Shown piece after piece: positions 1 through 11,407 of a stretch of 64,000 bases of DNA. Position numbers and translations under genes: made by a program. The stretch spans positions 2,038,501-2,102,500 of the forward strand of contig NC_066603.1 of NCBI RefSeq assembly GCF_905475345.1, in the 5' to 3' direction. The notes under the pieces were generated by a model. That model saw only the letters and a list, made by a program, of their open reading frames with translations. It was not told the DNA's origin and searched no databases. The stretch comes from Vespula vulgaris (taxonomy: Eukaryota; Arthropoda; Insecta; Hymenoptera; Vespidae). The stretch's first letter is position 1. The number at the start of each line of letters is the position of its first letter.

Positions 1-3000
1 ACAAGAAATATCTAAGGAATGTGTTTGGCAATTAGCGCAATACCAATACATAGAAAAGGTATAGAATACAATAAAATGTATTTATTAATATAACGTCTAA
101 ACAAATTTAAATATTTTGAAATTTCTGATTGAAATTGAAAATATGAATAAAGAAATTGATTTTTTTATGCTCAATGTATTAATGATTATTAATGTACGTC
201 AGTTTAATATCAATTTTTAATTCATTTCAATGTCAATCCAAATTTAAAGTTTTAATGGAAGAGCATCAATGTGTTTTATAGACTTTATTATCAAAATGTT
301 CAAATAAAGAACCAACTGAGGAAGAAGAAAAGGAAGCAGATTTGTATGCTGCTATGATACCAGATTATAAGCCGCTTGAAAATGATGATGCACCTAAAGT
401 AACTTTTAATTCTGCTATTTCATTAATAAACAGGTAATATGTCTACTTTGATTTATTTTATTATATTTTAATGTTATGAAAGCAATTTTTAAAATTGATT
501 ATTCTAGGTATTGCGCAAAATTACCTAGTGATACTTTCACAAGATTAACACCAGAATGGTCTGTTCAACTTTTAGATGGACAGAGTCCAATGACTTACAC
601 ATGTTCTTTACGACTGCCTATAAATTCACCAGTAAAATATGTTATTTCAGTGTGTAACATTTCTTTTTATATAAATCATAGATAATATTTTAGCAAATAA
701 TTTTGTTTAATATATTTATAATTACATATATATATACGTATATACATTTATTTATTTTAATTTAGTCATATCCAATGCCTAATAAAGCTATGGCTAGACG
801 TATGGCTGCACTGCAATTGTGTATTGATTTACATAGAGGAAATGAAATAGATGATAATTTATTACCTATTGGGAAAGAAAATTTTAAAGCCAAGCCCGAA
901 GATGCTGAAATACCTGCTTTACCAGATGAAAGTAGATTAGATTTTTCAGAAGCTCGACCTGGAACAACTAAACGTAGACAATATTATTACAAAAAGGTAT
1001 TATTTTGATAATTTGTATTAAGTTTTATAAAACATTTATAATGATTAAATTATATGTTGCAGACAGCAGAGGCATTAACAGATTGTAAACCATTAGTTGG
1101 AGTTCCTTCATATCTATATCATATAAGCATGGTACTAAATTGTCCTTTACCAGAAGAACAAAATACAAGAGGACGTAGAATATATCCTCCAGAAGAATCA
1201 GCTATAGCTTTTGGTATTCTCACACTTAAAAAAATACCAAAGGTAATAATTTAAATATAAATATTATTAATCTGAAACAATATTATCTGTATTCTATTTT
1301 AGCTATGCGCATTTCCGATTTATACGAGATCTGGTGAAGTTCATGTTAAACTAAAATTATCTAAGCAGACCATAATTTTAGATGATGTCCAAATAGAAAA
1401 AGTAGCTACATTTCTTAATTATACTTTTACAAATGTGTTGAGATTGCAAAAATATTTAATGCTTTTTGATCCACATGCTTCAGAAAATTCTTATATTATT
1501 GTACCAATAAGATTGGGTAAGTATATGAAACATTTTGTTTATATTATACATTAATGCATATAAATATGGTATCTATTAGAGGCCAAATTTATACTTTTCT
1601 GTTTTCTCTTTAAAATAATAAAAATATGTTCCTATATAATTGTAGCTGCTGCAAGTGAAGAATTAGATGTTCATATTGATTGGGATTTTTTGGAATGTAT
1701 TTATGATAATCGAAATGCAACACCTATTAAAGTACCTGAAGAAGAAAGAAAGAATTTTAAATTCGATGCATCAAAATACTATGATGCTGTAATCATGCCA
1801 TGGTACAGAAGTCGAGATCAACCACAGGTATGTTATCAATCTAATAAAATATATAATAAATATATACTAAATATGTACTTAAAAACTATATTTTTTCATT
1901 GTTTTAGTATTTTTATGTTGCTGAAATTTGTGCAAATTTAAATCCAAAATCTTCGTTTCCTGGTGATGATTATAGTACTTTTGAAGAATATTATTTAAAG
2001 AAATATAATATACAGATACAAAATTTAGATCAACCTTTATTAGATGTAGATCATACATCTGCTAGATTAAATTTTCTAACTCCCAGGTAAATTTTTATAA
2101 TTAAATTATACAGTTTATATATATAATCAATAAACTTTTTAATTATTTTTAAAACATATTTTAGATATGTGAATCGTAAAGGTGTAGCATTACCAACAAG
2201 TAGTGAAGAAACAAAACGAGCAAAAAGAGAAAATTTAGAACAAAAACAAATTCTTGTAGCCGAATTATGTGCAATCCATCCATTTCCAGCATCTTTATGG
2301 AGACAAGCAGTTTGTTTACCATGTATTTTATATAGAATTAATGCATTATTACTTGCCGATCAAATACGTTGTCAAGTTGCACAAATGATTAATTTAGGAA
2401 AAACAAATTTAAGTTCAGGTATGTAATAAAACAATATAAGTTTTTTTCTTTGTGCATTTATTATATTTATATAATATTGTTTTAGATTTCGAATGGCCAG
2501 CACTAGACTTTGGATGGAGTTTGGCAGAAGTGTTAAAAAAATCAAAAGAAGTTGAGAAAGCTAAACAATCTAAAAATGAATCTGTACAAACTACAAACAA
2601 GTGCCAAAATGTACAAACAAAGGAGACTGACAATATAAAAGAATTTAAAATTGAAAAATTAGAGACTGATCATATTATTTCCGATAAAAATAATGATACA
2701 GAAACAAAGCAGCCATTAAATGATTTAGAAAAAGATACTGATGAAACAAATACATTATCAGATAATTTAAAAGATGATGAATTAGAAATTGGTACTTGGT
2801 CAAATGATATGGCTGCAGATTCCATGGATTTTAACACGGATAGTATCAAATCATTTCCTTTGAATGTTACTATGTTAGAACAAGATTTTACTTGGAACGA
2901 CATCAGATATGGATCTCCTGCTTGCGAATCAGACTTCGATGGTTATGAATCTGATGATACATATAGTGATGGTTTTATGGATTCATCTGACGATACCGAT

Positions 3001-5485
3001 GATGAAAGTAGAGGATTACGAATTTCTTATATGAGTGAAAATATAGCTGAAGCTGTGGAGGATGAAAAACATATGAATAAACAAGAAATAAATAAAAAAA
3101 TTTTGGAATTGTTAGAAACGGAAAAAAATGTAGATAATAATTTTTGGTTGTTCGTAAAGGAAGATGATGAAACTTTAATTAAAAAGCACAAAGAAGAACA
3201 TTATAAATATTCTAAATTAAATGAACATGAAATAATGGAAAATGGATCTTTCATATCTTGTGATTCTGAAATTAGAATTGATAAAAAGAGCATACTTAGT
3301 ACTCAACGCGAAGTTGATAAAGAATCTTATATATATAAGGATTATATAGAAAATATTGTAGATACATTTACTAAAGAAGTATTAAATAAAAATTGCGTTG
3401 CACATCCAACGAAGAAAAAAATCAAGAAACTAGAAAAAACGTATCTAAGAGACAATAATCTTTTTAGCTTTGATTTTCAACCAGAATTGAAGGGTCATCC
3501 AGGACCAAGTCCGAGTTTAATTTTACAAGCTTTAACTATGTCTAATGCTAATGATGGAATTAATTTAGAACGTTTAGAAACTATTGGTGATTCTTTTCTT
3601 AAGTATGCAATAACAACATATTTATATTGTACTTATGATAATATTCATGAAGGTAAACTTAGCCATTTACGATCAAAACAGGTAAAATATTACTTTTATG
3701 TTATAATATAAAATTTTTTCTTTTATTAATATCTAATATATTCTTCAGGTTAGCAATTTAAATCTATATAGATTAGGAAGGCGAAAAATGTTAGGTGAAA
3801 GTATGATAGCCACGAAGTTTGAACCACATGATAATTGGTTACCACCTTGTTATTATGTTCCAAAAGAGCTTGAACAAGCTTTAATTGAATCAGGTGTACC
3901 TTCTGCTCTTTGGAACCAAGCTGACATTCCAACTTTGCAAACAGTAGATCTAACTGAAATAACTCAGTTAGTTAAAGAAACAGAACAAAAGCTTGGTATT
4001 ATGAAAAATGAACTCGATAAAAATGAGAGTAAATTATCAAATAGTATAGATAATTTACGTTGTTTCATACCATATAATTTAATTACACAACACAGTATTC
4101 CTGATAAAAGTATAGCAGATTGTGTAGAAGCATTAATTGGTGCATATCTAATAGCATGTGGTCCAAGAGGTGCTCTTTTGTTTATGGCTTGGTTAGGGAT
4201 TCATGTTTTACCTACGGAAGAAGTTTGCATCATACAAGAAAATGAACCAGAAGATAATATTCCAGGAAGCACACCTTATATAAAAAGTATTAAAGAAGAT
4301 AACCAAATCACTTGGACGCGAGTCAGTATAAAATCTGAGAAACTAAATAATTTATAATAAGTAACCGTAGTAAATCATATTTAATTTATCTAATAGATTC
4401 AATATGGCAAATTAGAAGAACCACAAAATCCATTAGTTCGTTACATTCCTAATCCAGAGTCTGAATTAAAAATGATGCTCGATGGATATGATGAATTAGA
4501 GAAAAGTATAGGATATAAATTTCATGATGTTAGCTATCTTTTACAAGCATTTACACACGCATCTTATCAGCCAAACAGATTAACAGATTGTTATCAACGT
4601 TTAGAATTTCTTGGAGATGCTGTTTTAGGTATTCATCAATTTGAAATAATATTTAATATATGGTGTACCATAAATCTTTATGATTTATTTTAGATTATTT
4701 AATAACAAGGCATTTGTACGAAGATTCTCGACAACATTCACCAGGTGCTTTGACAGATTTAAGATCAGCATTAGTAAATAACACAATATTTGCTTCATTG
4801 GCAGTCAGATGTGGATTTCATAAATATTTTCGTCATCTCTCTCCTGGTTTAAGTATTGTAATAAATCGCTTTGTGAGAATTCAAGAAGAAAATGGACACT
4901 CTATTAGCGAAGAGGTATATAATTTTTTTCAACACTTTAAATAAAATTTAATTGATATAATATTACTTATATTAATGATTTAAATAATATGTTTTCTCAT
5001 GAACAGTATTACTTGATCGGAGAGGACGAGTGCGAAGAAGCTGAAGACATTGAAGTGCCAAAAGCTCTAGGGGATGTTTTTGAATCATTAGCTGGTGCGA
5101 TTTATTTGGATAGTGGTATGTCTCTTGATGCTGTTTGGGGTGTTTACTATAATATAATGAAATCAGAAATTGGTAAGTAATTTTATTATATTTCCTCTTA
5201 AGAAAGTGTTGATACTTTACGATATTTCTATTTTTAGAACAATTTAGTACAAATGTTCCTAAATCTCCAATTAGAGAATTGCTAGAATTAGAACCCGAAA
5301 CAGCAAAGTTTAGCAATCCAGAAAAATTAGCTGATGGGCGCAGAGTGAGAGTAACAGTGGATGTATTTGGTAAAGGTTCCTTTAAAGGGATCGGAAGAAA
5401 TTATAGAATTGCCAAGTGCACTGCAGCTAAGTGTGCTTTAAAAAAATTGAGAAAGATACAAAATTATCCAAAGGGAAAACCTTGA
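1..5485 (+). CDS. Dcr-1: Dicer-1 endoribonuclease, 3' part (15 exons seen; N-terminal helicase outside window)
   Basis: Cuts pre-microRNA hairpins into miRNA duplexes in the cytoplasm. Coding exons: 1-58, 282-433, 508-649, 766-996, 1063-1242, 1303-1516, 1646-1827, 1908-2086, 2165-2418, 2486-3681, 3749-4321, 4397-4628, 4694-4914, 5007-5172, 5238-5485; 1408 residues visible. In order: end of the helicase region, dimerisation domain (DUF283, about 70-180), platform and PAZ (about 255-530, with ELCAIHPFP), acidic insert (about 540-850), RNase IIIa (about 860-1115, ERLETIGDSFLK and DCVEALIGAYL), RNase IIIb (about 1150-1320, QRLEFLGDAVLDYL and GDVFESLAGAIYLDSG), and a dsRBD (about 1340-1408). The acidic residues expected for both RNase III centres are present. 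The acidic insert and complete PAZ/dsRBD favour Dicer-1 over Dicer-2. The least certain junction is 4321/4397, where the donor is a weak GTCAGT. The first visible exon reads in frame from base 2. Confidence 0.95.
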
Positions 5486-5493
5486 TGTCATTT

Positions 5494-5504
5494 ATAATAA
5501 TAAT

Positions 5505-5582
<78 letters not shown>

Positions 5583-5589
5583 AATAAAT
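5494..5589. repeat. (AAT)n microsatellite ending in AATAAATAAATAAATG
   Basis: About 25 AAT/ATA units begin 9 bp after the Dicer-1 stop codon and run into overlapping AATAAA hexamers near 5570-5588. Those hexamers could act as the Dicer-1 poly(A) signal, so the repeat probably lies in the 3' UTR. Confidence 0.9.
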
Positions 5590-5894
5590 GTGTATGTGAT
5601 AAAAATTAAATCAATTTAAAAAGCTTTAAAGTATGTAATAAGAAAACTTAATAATTATTACTTTATATAAATATTATTATTTTTAACAAAATAATCGACA
5701 AAATCATACATTGTTGTGTTATGTTGCAAGTACTACCAACCCAGGTCACTGTTATTCTATTAATTTTTCAGCATGCTTGACCTGTACTAAAACTTCCAAC
5801 CTCATAAGAATGATTCTTGTATTACCTAAAAAAATACCTAACCATATAGGAACGATTCGCATGTAATACTTAAGAATGTCTAACTGTAATAGGC

Positions 5895-6037
5895 GATTGA
5901 CTTATACTACTTAAATATTTGGCAATATAAGGAAGATCGATTTGTACTACTTAAGTATTTGGTGATATAAAGAAGATCGATTTGTACTACTTAAATATTT
6001 GACGATATAAAGAAGATCGACATGTACTACTTAAAAA
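5895..6037. repeat. 40-bp minisatellite, about 3.5 copies
   Basis: The block GATCGATTTGTACTACTTAA plus a half ending GATATAAAGAA recurs at exact 40-bp spacing: the GATCGA/GATTGA word starts at 5895, 5935, 5975 and 6015. Copies differ by a few substitutions, and the last breaks off in TTAAAAAATG. Confidence 0.85.
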
Positions 6038-8479
6038 ATGTCTGCATTTACGAACCATCTGCTGCCACTACTACTATACTACTACTATCATTCTATTACC
6101 CTACACTATTATTACTTTTACAGATATAGGATTATAGAGGATGTAAGCAGGCTTTGTCATAAGATATTTTTGTAATCAAAGAGATCTTATGCGAGTATTA
6201 TTTGTGCATACCTCGCTATAATGAGAATAACAAGTTAGATATAGCAATATGTTTTTGTTTCCTGTCGTGTCATCAATAAAGTCAATTAAGTATTATTCAA
6301 GAATCATTGTTCCAAATGTGATATTGTTATGCGCTCGAATGAATAAGAATAAATGAGAATTAAGGCTACTCATCACTTGTCAACGACATATATGGATAAA
6401 ATATGAACTACAAGCGCAACCTATCACAAGACGCTGTCGCCATCGTATGTCCATTATATCAGTCTATAAGCTTGTTAAATCATACCCCATATACACATAA
6501 TATAATTATTAGTTGGAATAAAAAATGTTCAACTTAAACCTTTATTTCTCCCACATTTATATTCTTCTTTAATGATCTATCGCAATAATCCGTGACAGAT
6601 ATGATACATCAACGGTACGTATTTATCTTACGATATAAATACATAAAAGATAACAAATATAATTAATACGAAAAAGAACAATTTTGAGAATTTTATTTTA
6701 TAAACAGTGTGGAAAAAAACTAGTTTTGATTTTTATAGAAATAATGTGTAATAATATAATATAAATATATATTCAATAATTATTACTTTTCATCAAGTAA
6801 TCGACAAAATCCTGATTTTAATCATATAAAATGTATATACTTTATATACATTTGTCTACAGAATTCTGATATATTAATCTATTTATTTATACAAATATTA
6901 GAAATATAAGGCAATTATACGTAACTATTAGCTCAATAGTGTTGCAAACTTATTCCATTATATTGCGAGTTGTACCGACCCAGACTTCATCAAGTAGGAA
7001 TTGTTATATATGGAGACATCTCGGGACACGATTGGTCGTATCTATATTTAATATTTTAAAAAATCTAATTTCACGATAATCAGTTCCTTGATAATCGGTT
7101 CCTCGATCATTTAACCTGAAACATAAAAAAAGTAAAAGAAAAATAATAAAAAAAGTAAAAGAAAAAATTGCTTTCTTAAGCTATAATTTGTGAAGATCTC
7201 TTCGGTACATAGTCTCTTTTTTGCTTCATGCCATAACCATTACTATAGAATGATAACTATCGTAATATTGAAAAACTAAAATCGTTCTTATTCTAAAACG
7301 TAAAAGAAAATTAATAAATCTAACGCAACTCTAAAGCCATCCTGAAACAAAAAATCGAGAAAGCAGAGGAAGAAAAACGAGAATTAAACGAATATATTAA
7401 TTGCTGAAAATCCTAAACTAAAAATTGATTAATTTATTCTAGGTTGTACGGGCTATGATCCTACAAGTCTCTTTGTTTTTCATCAATGACTCTACTCGAC
7501 TTTATTCTTTCAATCAAAAACAATGACTCTATTGAGACTTTTTTTTTATCAACAAAATTATTTACTTCATTAAAAAATGTAATGAAAAATCTTTGGACGC
7601 TCCTTCTTACAAGCGATTATTCTAATTATTAGAAAATAAATTATACAATTTCGCTTGTAATTCAGAGACTATCGATCGCGAATATCTTCTTGTTCATTTT
7701 TTATTAGAAATCGTAAACATCGATTCTTTACTATTTTCGTGAGAGAAAATATTTCAAAATACTTCATAAGTATTGAAATATTTAATACTTCGAATAATTA
7801 TAATTAACGCGTTTGAACAAGAAGACTCTATCTTGACCTAATAAATAAATCAAAAAATAAGAAACCATTCATGAGTAAATCTCTGAAGAAATTTACTAGT
7901 GATCACTCAATGCTCTTTTACTTATTAATTACAACCAATCACTCGTGCCGATCCGGATCTTTTGTTCTCGATATGATTGAGGAATTATGAATGAGGAATT
8001 AAAAATTTTACTTACTACTTGAGAAGTTCTACGGTGGCTCCAAAATACACGTCTGCGATTTAGATCAAAATTGAGAATGGATGATTCGTAGTTGGTTGAA
8101 AATGAGATGAGTCGACATGGAAGTTGATTAAGATCTTCTTCAATACTGCACTGATTTTCATTCGTATTTTATTAACGGACGATCACTGAATTTACTTCGC
8201 GAAACTTTGTTATCTTTTAAAAATACAGTCTGTGCAACTGTTAAAAAAACAAAAAACTTCGCGAACAAACACTGACTCTAAGGACTGCATTGCACGCAGT
8301 CGATACAAAAACATTTTTTAAATCGCGAAACGCGAACGAATAAACACTGCTTCTACTTCGCGATATTTTTATTTTAGCGATACAAATACTCGATTACTTC
8401 ATTGCTACGCACGCGATTGCAATGACGTTCTGAAATATAAAAATATAAACAAAATAATTGATATCACTGTTGTTATAAA

Positions 8480-9120
8480 AAAAAGACTGTATAAATTATT
8501 CAAAAAAAGATGTGATAGAAAAATATATTTACTTTAAATCTTCGTTCATACTAATAAAAAATCTTGAAGGCTCTTCGATGTTCACTCGTTGGAGTATAAA
8601 TCAAGACTAATTCAATAATTGTGAAAGTCTGTCGAAGGTTTGTTTCTGTTGTCGTCGCGTAGTCAATGACCGCCAGTTCAAAATTTAAGTCTAAAATAAA
8701 TAAATCGTATACAACGTTAAAGAAATGTGTGATATATGTTTTAATCTCTTGTTTTTACTTACAAGAAAAGTATCCTGAGGGATCTTCGATGTTCACTCGT
8801 CGAAGTATAAATCAAAAGTGATTCGATAATTAATTATCAAAGTTAATCAAAAGTTCGATTGTTCGATATGTCGTTATGCGTAGCCAAAAAATTTTTATCT
8901 AAAATAAAAGAAGTTACATAGAATATTGAAAAAATGACTGATATAAAAATATACTTGTATTAATTCTTCGTTATTACTTATAGAAATAACATCCTGCGAG
9001 AATGTTCACTCGTCGAGATACAAAGTTAAAATAAGACAATAACAAATGAAAGTTCAATTTCGATGACATCATCAATAGCGTAGCCAATGACTGTTTAGAA
9101 TTTAATTATAAGACAGAAAA
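8480..9120. repeat. Decayed tandem repeat, period about 210 bp, three copies
   Basis: TTCACTCG followed by a GGAGTATAAATCAA-like block occurs at 8581, 8792 and 9005. Each copy starts with a TTCGTT...ACTTA-like segment and ends with GCGTAG(T/C)CAA(TGAC) at 8657, 8878 and 9078. Spacing is 211/213 bp for the first word and 221/200 bp for the second, so copies carry indels. A possible fourth tail, GCGATTGCAATGACG, lies at 8413. Confidence 0.7.
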
Positions 9121-9608
9121 ATTTAGAATTATGTTATATTTAACATATATCCCGGGCCATGTAATATTTAATTAAATTTATTATCTTATTAATATTAATT
9201 TGTTCAATTCCGCATTTATATTGTTTAAATAAATATAAAATTTCCAAAAGTATTAATCTTAAAGTTGTCAAGTTTAGAAAGAGGAACTAATTAATATATA
9301 TGTGTGTGTTTATGTATATACATGTGTCGTAATCATTCTAGAATATATCAGAAATAAAATAGACCAATGAATGAGCACTCTTCCATATTACAGGTTCTGA
9401 TTGGTTAATTCTATATTTACGTTCTTGAACACGAAAGAATGAGACTGTACTAAAGAATCCTGAAATAAATTATTAGATTGGTAGACATGTAAGATTTATT
9501 TAACGTATTTTGTGACATCTTAGAAAACGGAATACAGCCCTAATTTAAGTTAAAATCGAAATAGATTAAAAAAAAAGACAAAAAAAACTGATATAGTGAT
9601 TTGATGTG

Positions 9609-11407
9609 ATGAGTAATGTTAATCATGGATTCATTGCTGTCCACGTGGGTAGGTTAATCACAGTTTTTATAAGTGAACGAATTTTGATTTTGTAGAATAA
9701 TATTTTTTGTTATATTCCTTTATGTATGTGTATGTATATATATATATACATAATAGGCGCAGGACAACATTCCGATTCAACTAAAGACAAATATCAAAAA
9801 TTATGTCGTGATGCGTGTAAAGCAGTAAGTTTTCAAATTCTCTATTTAGAAATTTGTATTAATCATTACTAGTTATATATAAATCAAAAAAATATTTTAG
9901 GGTATACAAAATATTAAATCTGGTGGTAGTGCATTAGATGCAGTGGTTAATGCTACAATTGTGTTAGAAGATTCACCTTTAACAAATGCTGGATTTGGTT
10001 CTAACCTTACAGTTAATGGAACAGTAGAATGTGATGCTAGTGTTATGGATGGTACCAATTTACAGTTTGGTGCAATAGGTGCGGTTAGTGGTATAAAAAA
10101 TCCTGTCTTCCTTGCAAAGCGTTTATGCGAACAGCAATCAAAAAAAATTGGATATGGAAGAATTCCACCAAGGTATCTTTAGAAAAATCTTTTATTTATA
10201 ATCATTAATCAATATTAATTGGCTCCTATTATAATAATTTTATATTAGTTTTTTGGTTGGACATGGAGCACATACATGGGCACAAGAAATGGGTATACAA
10301 ATATTATCGCCTGAACAGTTAATATCAAGTATGTGTTAATAACTATATTATTGTAACAGTAATATTTTATTTTATACTGATCGTGATCATCTATCTTCAG
10401 GAAAAGCAGAAAAAATATATAAGTATTATAAAAGACAAGTAGAAAATAGCGATGATGAAGTTCATAAGGTATTGATAGTATTGTAATAAAAAAAAGAAAA
10501 AGAATGATAAATACTTCATTATTTTAAGATTGTAAAAACTTTATTTTACTCTTGCAGTATGCTAAAAGGCGAATGGATACTGTGGGTGCAATATGTGTAG
10601 ATAAAAATGGAAATATAGCATCAGCTTGTTCTAGTGGTGGTATCATTCTTAAATATCCAGGAAGAGTAGGTCAAGTATGTAACTAATAATTGACTGACTG
10701 ATAATTTACAAAAATTTTATAATAATTTTCAATAATTTCATTTAATATTTGATATAATTGTAATCATTTCATTACTTTTGCTATTTCATTAATCAGGAAA
10801 TTATATTACATGTTTTACTATTTTAGCTCTTAGCCTAATTCTTTTTAGGCGGGTGTATGGGGATGTGGTACTTGGGCATCTAAGGATGAGTATTCAGTTG
10901 GTACAAGTACATCAGGGTGTGGAGAACATCTTATTCGTACTACACTTGCAAGATCAATAGCAGAAGCAATTGTAAATACATCCTGTCCAACAACTAGCTT
11001 GCATCAAGCTATGAAAACTAATTTTATAGGTTAAAACTACAGTTAAACGTATTAATAGTTTTTAATGTTAATGATATATATTTTAACAAAATTGATTATT
11101 TTTTAGAATCTAGATTCTTAGATGGACTTGAAAAGAAATTAGGTGGAGTTATAGCAATTCGATATTCACCACAGGAAAAACTTGGCGATTTTCTTTGGAG
11201 TTATTCTACTAATTCAATGATCATAGGCTACATGAATTCTAATGAACGGACATCAATAGTAATACATAAAAAATATTGTTTTCTTCAGAAAATATTAACC
11301 ATTATATATAACACATAAATGTTTTATTTTAGAGTCATATGTCAGTTTTACCTACACTTGAAGTTGGAAAAAAAGCAGTAGTCGAAGGCGTTTGTTTTCG
11401 TATGTAA
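9609..11407 (+). CDS. TASP1: Threonine aspartase 1 (Taspase-1)
   Basis: Ntn-hydrolase of the type-2 asparaginase fold that cleaves itself and then cleaves nuclear substrates after Asp; known targets in animals are MLL/Trithorax and TFIIA. Exons: 9609-9648, 9757-9824, 9901-10172, 10249-10328, 10401-10468, 10558-10674, 10849-11029, 11107-11258, 11333-11407; 350 residues. Family motifs: GFIAVHVGAGQHS at the N-terminus, LEDSPLTNAGFGSNL, ECDASVMDG, GAVSGIKNPV, and the autoprocessing site MDTVGAICVD, whose nucleophile Thr is residue 184 (codon 10579-10581). TSTSGCGEHLIRTTLAR and LGGVIAIR follow. It is shorter than human TASP1, mainly in the N-terminal extension and in the loop before the processing site. 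The ATG at 9609 lies just before the conserved core, and no better upstream start is seen. Confidence 0.95.

Larger units (their letters stand above)
5590..9608. other. Intergenic spacer between Dicer-1 and Taspase-1
   Basis: No coding exon is supported on either strand; open frames are short and broken. It holds a 40-bp minisatellite (5895-6037), two diverged direct repeats about 1.1-1.2 kb apart (5655-5750 and 6775-6990), a CG-containing stretch around 8160-8430 (several TTCGCGA-like words), and a decayed tandem repeat with a period near 210 bp (about 8480-9120). AATAAA words occur at 6276 and 6519. The texture suggests old mobile-element debris, but no transposase, reverse transcriptase or integrase frame remains. 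Confidence 0.6.

Noticed and set aside
6200..6600. LTR-like segment with AATAAA words
   Set aside because: No paired terminal repeat with TG...CA ends or coding remnant could be shown, so it is not annotated as an LTR; the weaker direct repeats are reported instead.
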